A stretch of 64,000 nucleotides of DNA. Origin: Calocera cornea HHB12733 (lineage: Eukaryota; Basidiomycota; Dacrymycetes; Dacrymycetales; Dacrymycetaceae). The translations under genes and the position numbers were made by a program. The stretch is taken from positions 46,488-110,487 of the forward strand of contig KV424004.1 of assembly GCA_001632435.1 (NCBI GenBank). Reading direction: 5' to 3'. The notes below the pieces were generated by a model, which was not told the origin of the DNA, searched no databases, and saw only the letters and a program-made list of their open reading frames with translations. Below are positions 1 to 12,088 of the stretch, in pieces (position 1 is the stretch's first letter; each line of letters starts with the position of its first letter).

Positions 1-3000
1 CTCCCCCGCCCCCTCCTCCTCCTCCACCGTCGCGGCCTTCCCGGTCAACTCCGCGTCCTTGGTGGAGTTCTTTGAGGCTGGCTCCGACGGTCGGTACGAC
101 TTCACAACATCGGACCAATCCCGATGTGGCGAGATCTGGTGATTCCTCCCACGGCAATCCACCCTTCCCTCCTGATGGTGCTACTTCTCCTCCGCCTTCC
201 ATCGGGGAAGCTTCTCCTACCCAAACGCGGACATTCAACATCGACTCTGCAGAAGCGTACGATGGTCTTCCCGTTGATGATCTTGAAATCCCCTTATCTC
301 TCCCTCCCACGGTTGGCGACCTCCATCGAGCGACTGAGGCGCCCCTTCAATGCTGTTTTGACGTGCATCCAAAGGCGGGGGTCCGGGCTATATGTCTCCT
401 AATCGTCCATCTGCATTCTCGCTACGGTCTTCCTCATCTGGCCTGTTCTCAGCTGGCAACCTTGCTCTACACTGTCCTGATCTACTTCGGCGTGCTATCA
501 CCCCTGGCCGAAATGACGCAGACCTCGGCCCCGATTCGTACGCTCAACACCATGTACAAGCGCCTGCGACTGTGGGACCGTTTCGACGTCAAGACGCTGT
601 GCCCGAAGTGCTGGGCATTTGAGAGATTTGAAATCGCGCAGATGGACCCAGACTGGCTGGACGATATTGGTCTGGAAGATACCCAGAGAACCACTGACTC
701 GGAGAAGGACTTCCAGAGATACTGCCCGCGCTGCAACATGCCGCTATACTACTTGCCACCCAAATCTACCATCCCCCGTGCACTCCGGCAAGCACCTTAT
801 GACTTGCTGTCCGTCCAACTGGCAGAATTTCTCGGGCAGCCTGGTTTCGAAGACGCATGCGAGAGTTACTTGGACGATAGGCGATTCCCCGGCGTCTACT
901 CCGGGCTGCAAGATGGGTCCGTCTGGCAAGATATGCTGATGCCAGACGGTACCCGATTCTTCCCTCGAACCCGGCAGGAGGCAGCTCATCAGGATGAGCT
1001 GCGACTGGGCGTCGCCTGCTCGTGCGATTGGTTCAACCCGAATCAGTCGTCTTTCGCGGAGTCCCATTCAGCTGGCCCCCTTTCGCTTTGCATTTCAAAC
1101 CTCCCACCTGAGCTTCGGTATGTACACTGCATCTAATGCTCGCTCTCCCTGAACGTCTGTATAGATTCCGTGTGCACAACCTCGTCCTCATCGGCATACT
1201 TCCTGGGCCCAAGGAACCCACAGGAGATCAGCTACAACGTTTTCTCCGCCCCCTCGTCGACGATCTCCTTCGGCTCTGGAAAGAGGGAATCACTATCAGG
1301 ACCCCCAAGTATCCACGAGGTTAGTAGTGCCTGGTCGATGCGACTTCACAACTCACCCTTCACCAGGTCGTCGAGTACGCGTCGCCCTCCTAGCGATCAT
1401 CTGCGATCATCCTGCTTTGTGTAAGATGTGCGGTTTCGCTGACCAACGCCACAATGCTCGACCATGCACCCAGTGTGAGATCTCACGGGCCGATATGTTA
1501 ACGAAAGGCTGGGAGACCGACCATGTACCTCTCGGCGACGGGCAGCTGCACAAGCGTCGCGCTGCTCGAATGTACGCGCTTCAACAAACCAACGCGCCAG
1601 ACAGCAAGATTCAAGCCTATTTCACTCGATACGGGGCGCGGTGGACGGAATTCAGCCGTCTACCTTACTTTGACCCGGTCACAATGGGGGTAATCGACCC
1701 GATGCACACCTTCCTGCAAGGTACGTGCGGATCTGTGACACCGACATCTGCTGATGTCCAATAGGCCTTACCAAGACTCTATGGTTCAGCAATTGGGTCC
1801 AAGGTGGCAAGCAGGGAAAGAAGCTTCTTCGGGAAGGGACTGCGGCAGGCACTCGACGCGAGCTGGACGCCATCCACGACACACTAGCGATGTTTGAGAT
1901 GCCCGTATGGTACGCTCGCCTCCCAAAACAGGTGGGCGAACCCGGAGGTGGCAGCTTAACCTCGGATGAGTGGAGGTGTCTGGCTGTGCTGTACGGACCT
2001 GCAGCGGTAAGCCTGCCAGACGGTCTCTCAAGCTCCCACTAACACGCAACAGATCCCACCCGTCCTCATCGCCGCTGGGCATTCCGCCGCTGCTCGCAAC
2101 TACCTGAAGCTGGCCGCCTCGATCAAGATCTTTATGAGACGGGAGATTACCCAGGCCGAGCTGGAGCGCGCGGAGGACTTGTACAGACAGTTTCTCAGGG
2201 AGTATGTTGAGGTAAGCTTGGCGATTCGAAGTTGTGCCCGTCTAGCTTGCTAGTCGGTACAACTTCACAACTCACCTGTCGCCCGGTGCTTCCTTCGAAT
2301 CTGACCACCAATTCTGCAGATCTATGGCGCTGAGAACGTGACTCCTACTTTCCACTGGATTCTCCACATGGCGGCGCAGATTCGACGATTCGGCCCCGTT
2401 CACGGCTTTTGGACCTATCTCTTCGAGCGACTCAACAAGCTGCTGAAGGGGTTCGCTACAAATGGGCACAAGGGCGGTGCGATGGAGGTTACCTTTGCAA
2501 GGGAGCTGAAGCGGGAGATTAGCCTGTCGCGCCTGGTAAGCAGATCCTTCACCCTATCAGACTGTCTAACATCTATACAGAATCATGTACTATCGAGCCA
2601 GCGGGAAGACCCGCTGGCTCGGCTCCTCGCTAGCGAGCTGCAAAAGAGCCCTGGTGATCTGTCCCGAACTGGAACACTTGCTGCTATCGCAGCTGAAGCT
2701 CAAGATCTGGTTCAAATCCAGGGCGGCAGCCAACCTTGCCTACCCGCGGGCCGAGAGAGAAACCTCGTTCTGGAGCATGAGCTGCAACATCGTCTTCTGG
2801 ACTGGTATCGGCGAGTTCACCCCCAGCTGTCGATCTATCATCCTGGGGAGCCCACGGCGCCATGGCGGGCCAATTTTCTCAATCATCGAGGAACTTTCTA
2901 CCCCAAACTGCGGCTGGACGGCAAACGGATCCTAGCTGTGAACGAGGAGAAGAGCAGCAAGAGCGATTCTCTGGTGCTACTGCAGTATCAGCCTGGAACG

Positions 3001-3468
3001 CAGTGGGTTGGTGAGCTTTGGGCGGTTGTGAGGCATTCTCAGGAAGGTGTAACCCCCCCTGTGACATTCGCGCTCGTAGCGTGGCTGGTGCCGCTGCAGG
3101 ATACCCCTCTGCATGCAGACCTGTATCGGGATTTGTGAGTGGGTTCCCCCTTTCAGTGCTTCATGTGTACCGACTCGCAGTCGGTACACCTTCACAACTC
3201 ACGCCGACATTGCTGACAAAGATGTCCAGAAAGGAACTCGAAGTTGATTTCTGGAAGTACGATGTGTACCAAGGGCCAGACGACTTCGGCCCAGATGCTC
3301 TGGTTGCGGCAACCGACCTTTGCGGAATGGCCGCGCGATGCACGATGGAGGTGGGCGGGCGACGGATATGGATTACGACGGGCTTAAGCAAGGTACGGGC
3401 AGACAGGCACAAGCGTCTAATGTGCTCCCTCCTGACTGACTATCTACTAGAATGGGCGCTCTTTATAG
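1..3468 (+). CDS. tnp2-family transposase of element A (5' end uncertain, cut by window edge)
   Basis: Multi-exon transposase of the CACTA/tnp2 superfamily, which catalyses excision and insertion of its own element. The reading frame is open from the window edge, so the true start is not seen. Exons can be joined through introns at about 1116-1163, 1320-1366, 1722-1764, 2008-2051, 2212-2319, 2536-2580, 3135-3229 and 3392-3450, ending at TAG 3466-3468. Visible family features in order: Cys pairs CPKCW and CPRCN in the N-terminal third, a DELRLG segment, the GILPGPKEP motif, a LLAIICDHPA / C-x2-C block (CTQCE), and a C-terminal tail with ADLYRDL followed by KELEVDFWKYD. The splices keep the frame throughout and no internal stop was found, so this copy may be functional. 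Several introns carry the element-A word on the sense strand. Confidence 0.8.
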
Positions 3469-5220
3469 AGATATACTACCAAGGCAAGTGTTTCTTGTAC
3501 GTATCAGCGTCCTTGTCAGCCGCTGATCGAGTTATCGGGCAGATGATGCTGTACGCAATGATGATTGACTGGTGTAATGGGTAAGCCATAGTACGCCCCG
3601 GAAATGAAATGGCCGACTGATGAGCAAGTGGAATATTGCTAGATGTTCTTTATCGGTCGGCACGACGACACCACAGACCTTCGGTTGTGCGTCCCCTCAA
3701 AAGGGAGGCGCAGCTAGCATAGAACTCGCGATGTGGGGCGCTCGCGCGCCGAACGACGCTGGCCATCCCTGGCGACGCTTCCAGTAGGACTCGTCCCACT
3801 TGGGCAGCTGGGTTGCTGCCCAGTGGGGATCCAGCATGAAATCGAAAGGAATCACCTCCGGCATGCGATGACTGACGTTGCCCAGGTCTGCTCGAGGTTT
3901 CTCAGGTTTCTTCTGGGTCCTGGGTCTGCCTGCGCGCTGCGCCTTGAACCATTCCCAGAGCTGAGATCATGTGAGTGATTGGTGTCGCGCTTGGAGAATA
4001 TACTAACATGGATATGCATCCAAGCTGGACGCCGCATTTCCAAAGCTTCGATGCGTGTTGAGGAATCCCGCATCTGAGCCGATATGCTGCCCCTCTCGAA
4101 GAGTGCTTGCCGCCAGGCCGGCGACTGTATCCCCTCCTCATCCCCGGACCATTCCTCGCCCATCCACTCCTCGTTGACAAGCTCCAGCTCCACCAAGGTA
4201 TGATCGAGCTGATTGTCCTCGCAGAACACCTTGATTCCTTTGCGGATCTGGTCAGCGGCCTAAGTGAGGGGTAAGTACAGCTCAAATCGGCGATACGGAG
4301 AAGATGCTGACAATGTTGCGTCTTTCTCTGCGTTTGCCCTGGCGTCTGCGGAGCGCACTAGCAGCACCGTTGTCTTGGGCATCATGCACCTGCTTCTGCC
4401 AAACCGCCTTCAGTCCAGGCCACGACTTCTGTCCCAGATCGATGAGAACGTTCTCGTCGAGCCAGCGGGTACGATAGGCAGGAGGCACAACACCTTCCGC
4501 GCTCTGTCATGAGCGGTGAGTTGTGAAGTCGTAATGACAAAGAACCAGACGCTTACCATCTGAGTGCGGATTACAGCGTCCGCAGCACGCTGTTGAATTC
4601 GGAGATTCACGGTGTCGGAAAGAGTTGCTTTGAAGTCTGGGATCAAGAATGGGCCAGAGCCTGCCTCCGCATCTGGGAGCGGACCACCCGCGTTCGGCAT
4701 CGTGCGGCCGGGCGCATACCCAATAAGGCGTTGCATAGTGGTCCGCATTTCGCGCTATCATTTGTAAGTGTTGAGAGCTGCTCATGAGACAGACTGAGAC
4801 TTACCTGCAGGACTTTCTTCATCCGAAAATCTGTTTCATCAAAGCCTGCTTTCACCATCTTGGCCAACGCCCCCGCAACCCGTTTGGGATGGTTCGTGCC
4901 CTCTTCTTGGCCAGTCTTCAGAGCAGGTCTTCTCTTGCTGGGAATGCTGAGGGGAGTAAAGCGGCTGTGATCGTCCCCCTCATTGCGTGATTCATCGATG
5001 GGATCAACCGGAGGCGTTTCGGACGGTTCGTTGCTGGTGGCCGGCCTGGTTTGGGTGTCGAAAGAAGACAGTGTGCGAGGCAGGGGAAGCTGGGTTTTGG
5101 GAACGGAGCTGGGGAAGGCGGAAGGAGGGTCATTGAAGAAAGCACTGGGAGGCGGAGATGGTGTAAGAGGCGGGCTAAGAGTGGAGAAGGAAAGATAGGG
5201 TGAGTTGCGAAGTCGTACCG
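92..5220. repeat. Element-A private word GTACGACTTCACAACTCACC, six dispersed copies
   Basis: Copies at 92-109, 1341-1358, 2256-2276 and 3182-3205 on the plus strand, and at 4516-4535 and 5200-5220 on the minus strand. The last five lie inside introns, always in the sense strand of the host gene. The first lies near the ambiguous 5' end of the transposase. Intron 2212-2319 also holds a partial reverse copy. The CTCAC within the word fits a fungal branch-site pattern. Confidence 0.8.
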
Positions 5221-5443
5221 ACTGAGAGAGAGAAAGGACTAACACCATCAACGCAGGGCGAGCGCTCAACTCCTGGGTGAGGAACTTGATCCTCCGACCC
5301 CTTGCGAGATGGTCAGGCTCGCTGCTCTGGGCGTCATATACCTGGATCAAGTCACGGATCTCCTCCACAAGGTTCATCGTCACGAGGAGGCCTGGGTCGA
5401 CGGAAGGGACAGCGAACAGCGCGGGGTCGATCGAGGATTGCAT
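3697..5443 (-). CDS. Accessory protein of element A, unknown function
   Basis: Convergent partner of the transposase, read from ATG at 5443 to TGA at 3697-3699. Six exons with introns at 5175-5243, about 4741-4790, 4504-4556, about 4261-4312 and about 3967-4013 leave 1476 nt in frame (491 residues). The N-terminus is leucine-rich and helical. It is followed by a Ser/Pro-rich disordered stretch (about residues 70-140), a basic patch (RRRQGKRRERR), an acidic segment around EEWMGEEWSGDEEG, and a Trp-rich C-terminus. I recognise no domain. Position and size resemble the second gene carried by CACTA-like elements, which in En/Spm encodes the word-binding TNPA protein. That functional parallel is inference. 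Two of its introns hold the element word in the sense orientation. Confidence 0.65.
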
Positions 5444-6458
5444 GGCAGCTGGATAGACTAGGGGGAAGAGGATCGAGAGCAAGCTAGGGGATCTGCTTTA
5501 TAGTCGGGAAAGCTGGTCTTTCCGAGTATGAAGCAAGAAAAAGTAGCTAGCCTTCCGTGAGATTTTTCCGTATTCGAAAAGATAATCAAAAGCGGGCCGT
5601 GTTAGGAAGCCTTTTCTATCAATGATTGAAAAGAATCAAGAATCCATTCTAGGCCTAGGCTATACTACTACAGCATGGATCGGTCATCTATCCTAGTACT
5701 AGAAGAGGCCGTGAAAGGGTAGTTGGATGTGCAATGACTAGGTGAAGCGGGTTCACCTTCCCGACGCTCGATCAGGTGACCTTTGCGTGCCTGCCATAGC
5801 CCCCAAAAGAGACCCCTAAAACGCGGTGTCTGGGTGTGTGCGAGAGCGTTGGATCGTCGCTTCGAGCCCGTCAGGATTTGGCGATGCAGCGGCGATAGTG
5901 AATATGACGCACCGGCTCGGTAGAATGAGGTTGAGAGCCATATGCGGAGCGGCACCTTGGCAGAAATTCGACTTTGGAGGACCGGAGGTGGAAGATGGCA
6001 GTTTAGGACGATGTCTCGGTCAGAGGACTGGCTGATAACGCGCAAGACTCATGGTCCTGGCCAATCCCGCCGAATTTCCTTCCGTGGGTGCTTCTTAGGC
6101 TGGTAGAGCGGCCATATCGTGCTGCGGAAGATGGTGGAGATCGACAGCACAGTTGGTGCATGTACGTATCGTGTGTGGCATATGTTCCCCTCGACAGGAA
6201 GAGTTCCGACGACTTGGTCCGCTCCTCCCTGAGGGGTAGACCGTTATGACGGTGGGAGGAAGTCAAGTGCAAAAGAAGCTCGCTCAGCGCTTCTGGCACA
6301 GCCGCAGCGGCGTACTCGGCATTGCAGCCGCGTCATCTTTAGCAACGTGCCTCATGCCCGTCTTGCTTACTCGGTCATTAGGGTAGTGTGATTCGAAGTC
6401 AAGCGAGCACAGCCTGATGATTGGCATCCGGAGGAGGTGTCTAAAGAGGAACCAAACA
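5444..6458. other. No gene seen; right end of element A and kinase 3' flank
   Basis: About 1 kb with only short, poorly structured open frames. It should contain the undetected right terminus of element A and the 3' region of the first kinase gene. I see no RNA gene, repeat array or promoter that I can support. Confidence 0.5.
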
Positions 6459-7744
6459 CTAAGTAAGGTTAGAGCGTAACACCTCTCGCATAAAATAATA
6501 GAGGTCCCCAAGCGTGCGAACAGACGTTGGATATGTCGACGGTGGTGACACCACGGGCAAGGTGTCGTCGAAAAACAGCGAGCGAACCGGAGCGGAAGGG
6601 TCTGGATTCTCTGGGAGGAGCGACTCGTCGGGGCTAGAAGAGGACTGTACTTGAGCCAGGGAGGAGGTAGCGGGAATCTGCCCGGCAGTGATTCTTTCAA
6701 GTCTTTCGACAAGCTCTCTCGAGGTCGGTCGGTCGGTTCCATTTGCCTTCCAGCAGTCTTCCAGGATTGCCCACATATCATCGCACAGCCCCCTTTCTTC
6801 CGCCTCCCTGCCAGGATGCGCTGGCCGCTCTCCCACAATTGTGATCTTGTAAAAGACTCCGTAGGCGCTCTGGGTCTCATGAAAAGGGACACGACCGGCG
6901 TAAAGCTGGTAGACGACCATGCCGAAAGCAAAAATATCCGATGCGGGCGTAAAGGAATCGGAGGACTTCAAGCCGTAGCTCTCCGGATAGAGTCGTTCTG
7001 GCGCCATCCACCGTACATGGCTTTGCGATGGGCTGAAATCTGACTCTTCGATGCCTGGCATCCCATGCATCACAGGGGACAGACCGTAGTCGGTCAAACA
7101 CGCCTGGCCTGTTCGTTGGACCAGGATATTTGGCTACCGCGTGTCATCAGCAATCGAAGACAGCGATCTATGATTTGGCGGCATACCAGTCTCAGATCAC
7201 CATGTACGATCGCCGGCACTTGTGCATGTAGGTACTCCAGGCCACGCGCGACATCCAGCACCTGACGCTTGCAGTTAAGGACATCCATGCCTCCGTCGCG
7301 TTCGGAATGCTTACCAACGAAGCTCGAGAGTACATTGGGTATTGAGCGAGATATTTCGATATGCCAGAGTCTCCCGTCCATGGCCAGACAATGGCAATGC
7401 CAAGCTTATTCTCACAAATGCCGAAGGGTGTAAGGACATTCGGATGTCGAAGCTCTGTCCAGCGTTTCAGCTGCTTTACGAGCTCCTATACAGTGTCATG
7501 TTCATCTTGACTTATCGAGGTCACCCATGCGCACCTCGAGCCGTCCTTTCGAGATCGTCTTTGCCAGTACCCGGATCACCTTGAGCGCGACGTTTGTATC
7601 ATCGTATGATGCGAACCATACATCGCCGAATGCGTTTGGCAGTGATACCGGTAAGCTAGAGATGTTGGTGATACGAGGCATCATGTCGTCTGCACCGAGA
7701 ATATTTTGTCGGAGAAGGATATGTTCGGGGCTTTGATCGGACAT
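6459..7744 (-). CDS. K1, TKL-like protein kinase (probably active)
   Basis: First member of the minus-strand kinase array. ATG at 7744 begins MSDQSPEH; stop at 6459. Kinase landmarks in order: a glycine-loop remnant (FGDVWFAS), the beta-3 lysine in VALKVI, the hinge region WPWMDG, the catalytic loop HGDLR interrupted by an intron, then NILV, TDYGL in place of DFG, RWMAPE, and the F-helix SDIFAFGM. An Asp/Ser/Pro-rich tail of about 60 residues follows the kinase fold. The catalytic Asp (HGD) and the metal-binding Asp (DYG) are both kept, unlike in K2, K3 and K5. TKL-like kinases of this sort are expanded in Agaricomycetes; substrates are unknown. The introns at the catalytic loop and after the beta-3 strand are shared with the other copies, showing common descent. 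Confidence 0.75.
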
Positions 7745-8125
7745 GGCGAGAGGTACTTGTGCAGGTCGGCCGGTACAAAACGAAGAGGAGGGCGAACTGT
7801 TGCAAACAATGGCTGGCGCCTTTAGAATGTTTTATGTCTCAAGATATGTCCATCAGTCAGACGAAACCGGAAAAGTGATTGAGAGGAGGCATACATTCTA
7901 GCCCCAGCAAGCGATCCCGGTGGGCCATGCCGTCCGGGTCCAGATGTGAATTGATGGTTCTGCCCCGATGGGGCCGCGCAGTTTACACGAGGTCTGCGCG
8001 TGGGTACTACAGGGTGATGATGCCGTCCAGCAGGCAGTCACTCCAAAATTGATAATATGTAGTAACATACAAAACAACGAGCTACTGCATGCGATGTAAA
8101 ACATCGGCTTCAGAGAAGTGGTAGA

Positions 8126-9273
8126 TCAAAGCTTGTGCCGCAGCTCCATAGTAGACGAGTGCATATTCGACGTAGTCGCTGCTGGGATCCGTTGTGTCAG
8201 CTGAGTGGTGCTTGGCCTTTCCTCCGGACGGCTACACCAGCAATCTTGCATGATAGCCCACATTTCATCACTCAATCCTCTCTCCACAGCCTCTGCGCCC
8301 GGATGAGACGGCTGCTCTCGGGCATGCACCGCACGAGGTACCACGTATTTGTTCGTGATATGGTGAAAGGGTACCCGATCTGAGTAGAGCACATAGGCGA
8401 CCATCCCGAACGCGTATACGTCTGATGCAGGTGTAAAAGACCCGATTTGTGTCTTCCCATATTCGTTGTTAAAGATCAGCTCTGGTGCCATGAAGCGCGG
8501 GCTGCCGGTGTAACGGTCGAAATCCATCAGATGGGCGTCGGGATCTCGCAGAAAACCAGCCATTGCAAATCCGGCGACACACACTTGTCCGGATGGTCGC
8601 ACTAGGATGTTCTCCTATTGGCACTGGCATAAGAACACTCCTGCCATAGTCGGTATATCTTACCAGTAGGAGGTTACCATGCACGATCGGAGGTTGAAGC
8701 GAGTGCATATAGGCCAAAGCATGCACAACGTCGAGCACCTGCAGCGTCAATAGGTCTCGCTCAGTTTCATTGTTACAAACCAGCTTACCAGAGGAGAACG
8801 CCGTGCCTCGGGGTATATCTTCAGGTAGTCTCTTACAGTCCCATGCTCCATCCAAGGCGATACCAAAGCGACACCATGGCGGCCGCGTTCACAGACACCA
8901 TAGAGCTCGAGGAGATTTGGATGTCTCATTTGCACCCACGTTGTCAATTCGTTCATGAGACGCTCCATCTATAAGCATCTATAAGCTGAGCGCCCCAGTC
9001 GAAGCATCAGACATAGCTGCGTACTTTGTTTCGCCTCTTCTTCGCTTCTACATACGAGAAAAACCGCGCCATCGTCTTGAGTGCAACTGGTTTACCAAGC
9101 AGTGACCCCCTCCATATGTCTCCGTGCACGCCCGAGGCCAAGGGGTGCTGGACAATATTTGCTATGGTGGGGGTCAGGTCTGGCACCAAACTCGAAACCT
9201 CTTGAAGGATGTCGTTCGCGTTGCTTTGGTGCAACGGTGCTGAACTGAGGGCGCGTTCCGTAATGGTGGTCAT
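8126..9273 (-). CDS. K2, kinase-fold protein with degraded catalytic motifs (pseudokinase)
   Basis: Start ATG at 9273 (MTTITERALS), stop at 8126. The N-lobe has the glycine loop GVHGDIW and the lysine in VALKTM. The hinge is SPWMEHG. The catalytic loop reads HGN instead of HGD/HRD, and the DFG position reads AGF (VCVAGFAMAGF), so both catalytic aspartates are missing. MAPELIF and the F-helix SDVYAFGM are kept, as is the conserved C-lobe. Several introns of about 50 bp are needed. From known kinase chemistry this should be a pseudokinase, perhaps a scaffold or allosteric partner; that role is inference. It is closest to K5. Confidence 0.72.
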
Positions 9274-9349
9274 CGGGGAGTCTCCCAGTCTAAACCACAG
9301 GTATTGTCGCAGGCTATAAGGGTTGGTAACCTGATAGATTGGGTGAGCA

Positions 9350-9610
9350 CTGCGGACCTGCAGCTAGAGCGTAGGGTTAAGTATGCGCACCGGCACCCGC
9401 CTGGGCTGACTTCAATCCCCGCTTTCCCGGCACCGATGCCATATCCGCTGCCCGCTTCGTCTCGTCTAAGACTCGTGTCAACTCGTCCGATCAGCTTCCT
9501 GATTATGGTCTGTACAGTATTGATCTGGGTAACAGCGGTTTCAACGTTATGGCTGAGTTCTGAGGGGTTGCGATGAGGGGAACGGAGCAGACGAGACGCG
9601 GCTCTCACGA
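9350..9610 (-). repeat. Decayed coding segment also present at 31.0-31.27 kb
   Basis: Upstream of K2, the minus strand keeps a stretch reading like VETAVTQINTVQTIIRK then RRDEAGSGYGIGAGKAG. A diverged copy lies near 31000-31270 and reads RLEEMKPAMHTAKAAGKAG. Both probably descend from one coiled-coil coding exon that was duplicated along with the kinase unit. I do not recognise the family. Confidence 0.45.
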
Positions 9611-9807
9611 TGGGGACACGTGGGTCGTGAACTGGCTCCTCGCGCGTTCGCGCCTCCTCCCTGCTCAGTCGTAGTCTATTTCACTTTGCTTGATACCCTA
9701 CTCCTCTTCAGACATACATAACATCATGTTACACTGACTCAAGCTATTAGCACCATAAACCAGGCGGGATGACATTTATACGACAAGGCTGTTGTGCGCG
9801 ATCTCGA

Positions 9808-10911
9808 CTACGTAGAAGACCCAGTTTCCGCAGCGACTCTCTTTACTAGCTCACTGGCGTCAGGCCGTTCGCCCGCAAGGCGCCAGCAATCTTGCATGAT
9901 GGTCCACATGTCGTCGCTTAGACCACGATCGACACCTTCCAGTCCTGGACGAGCTGGACGCTCGCCAGATTTTACCACAAGAGGGACACTGTATATGTTC
10001 TGAACGTGGTAGAATGGGAACTGCTCCGCAAAGATCTCGTAGGCGACCATTCCGAACGCGTAGACGTCTGATGCAGGGGAGAAAGATTCGATCTGGGTTA
10101 GACCGCACTCGTCCGGAAAGAGCTGTTCGGGAGCCATCCATCGTGGGCTGCTGGGGTACATTTGGACGTGATCCAATAGGTCTCCCTCCGGATCCCGCAG
10201 GAAGCCAGAGACGGAAAAGCCGGCAACGCAAGCTTGACCAGACGATTTGACCAACACGTTTCCCTAAGACAATAGATAAGTGCAATCAAATGTATATAGC
10301 TACATCATACCGATCTCAGATTGCCATGTACGACTGGAGGCTGAAGGGAGTGCATATAGACCAATGCCTGTGCAATGTCGAGGACCTGTGTTCCAATCAG
10401 CTCCCATTCGTCTCTCTCCATGGAGTACTCACGAGTGGATAACGTTGTACCCCTGGGTATGCTTTCATATACTGGTTTACATCGCCATGCTCGAGCCAAG
10501 GTGATACCAGGGCAAGACCATAAGGCTCGCGCTCACTAACGCCGTATAGCTCCAGGATGTTCGGATGTTTCAATTCCGTCCATATGTTCAGCTCGTTCAT
10601 GAGACGCTGGGGCCCCACGGGTCAGAGAAAACGCGAATGCATCATCATGTTGCCGCATCACTTACGTGGTTTCTTTCCTTTTTGGCAGAGACAGACCAAG
10701 ATGTCATTGTCATAGTCTTGAGCGCAACCTTGGCGCCACGGTAGGATGCCTGCCATATGTCGCCGTGTGCGCCGCTGGCAGCCCGCACAGTCGATATATC
10801 GTTGATTAGAGCTGTCAGATTCGGCACCGACGTTTGAGCATGATCAATCTGTTCGTGTGCACTGATAGGATACTTTGAGGAGGGAAGCACAATGCTGATG
10901 ATGGCAGTCAT
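9808..10911 (-). CDS. K3, kinase-fold protein with degraded catalytic motifs (pseudokinase)
   Basis: Start ATG at 10911 (MTAIISIVLP), stop at 9808. The glycine loop is GAHGDIW and the beta-3 lysine sits in VALKTM. The helix-C/beta-4 region is LMNELNIWTELKHPN, the hinge SPWLEHG. The catalytic loop is HGN, and the DFG position is AGF (ACVAGFSVSGF). RWMAPEQ and the F-helix SDVYAFGM are retained. No frame damage is evident when introns of about 50 bp are removed. Loss of both catalytic aspartates predicts no ordinary phosphotransfer. K8 near 32.3-32.7 kb is a nearly identical copy with an internal deletion, so K3 was recently duplicated. Confidence 0.72.
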
Positions 10912-11084
10912 CGTGTGGTGGAGACGGAGAGAGGTCGCATCGATAGTTCAAATGTTTCCGCGGGTGCAAGCCAGGCGTCCCGCACGCAAAGCACGCACAG
11001 CTGCCTGATCACGACCGATGCCCTAGTTGTGCGTCTCTGGCTTTTGGTTGTGAGACTCGATTGTATCGTTGCATCGACCCCGAT

Positions 11085-11744
11085 TCACCGCATGGCGTGG
11101 ATGAGATGGGTGCTCACCAACCGCGACGGCACACGTGATTCAATGTTCAGCCCTTGATGCGATAGAAAAGGATCAGTTCCGTTCGGCGTAAACCTTGTAA
11201 AGGACCATTCCAAAGCAGTGAACAAATAAGGCAGGTGTATAAGATAGTCATGCTGAGTCGTACCACAATCGCCTGGGGAGGTGTTCTGGTGTTTTCCCGC
11301 GTGCGGAGGTGGGATACATGGTGAACAGATCCAACTTAACATAGCCCACTCGGGATCGCGCAAGAAGCCGGCAACATGAAAGCCGACAACGCAAGCTAGA
11401 CCAGACGTTCGACTAATACGTTCTCCTGGACACACAATTAGTACAGTTCACTCAGATGACGCAGCCATACAGTTTGCAGATTTCCGTGAGTAATTGGAAG
11501 GTCAAGCTAGTACGTGTATGCCAAGGCTTGTGCCACGTCGAGTAGCTGCGCAACTCAGTAAGCCCTCGCCGTACCCACACTATGCGATCCAGATCGAGGT
11601 TTGCGCGCTCGGCTCGACCGATGTTCCCGAGGCTCGTATACTGTCCGAAGTAAGAGCATGCAAGGCCCGAGCATCATGATATTCGGTGAGTAGATCGTCG
11701 TTTGTATGGATGACGGCATCGATATTTGTGGTGATGGACGTCAT
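11085..11744 (-). pseudogene. K4, decayed kinase copy
   Basis: Retains a start-like MTSITTNID at 11744, a degraded catalytic-loop segment ending HGN with a stop just upstream, and the AGFLRDPEW element of the DFG-replacement block. The N-lobe is missing and the C-lobe is frameshifted. Expression is not expected to give a folded kinase domain. Confidence 0.65.
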
Positions 11745-12088
11745 GGGGCCCGGTAGATTGCAACGATACCTTACAGGTGTTCGCCTCGCCATCCGGGGCC
11801 GCGGATTTATATCTCTCTCTCGCAAGTCACAGTCAGGTGGCTCTTTGATACCACTCAGAGCACACGGCTTCATTTGCAAATTGCCTCCTTCCCACAAACG
11901 GTGACTTCATAAGCTACAACATACATTAACATAGGAAACGACGCGCTAGTACATGAGGTCGAGAGCTTCGAGTTCACAAGACTTGCACATCCAGAGGGTG
12001 CGTGGCCGCTCCATAGTACACCAAAGCCAAGAGAGTAGCAGTTGAGGAGGCAGACGGATTTGACGTTATCTGCGGCAAGATGTTTGTG

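Larger units (their letters stand above)
1..5700. mobile_element. Element A, CACTA/tnp2-type DNA transposon (left part missing)
   Basis: Defined by the transposase, its convergent accessory gene and a private interspersed word. The left end lies outside the window. I could not find a convincing terminal repeat or target duplication on the right, so the 5.7 kb limit is approximate: the last word copy is at 5200-5220, and the first kinase gene ends at 6459. Confidence 0.6.

Noticed and set aside
3697..5443. A JmjC or DUF6532 domain in the element-A accessory protein
   Set aside because: I looked for HxD and the DUF6532 pattern and found neither, so no domain is claimed.
5500..5700. Right terminal repeat of element A
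   Set aside because: No CACTG-like end or paired target duplication could be matched, as the left end is outside the window.
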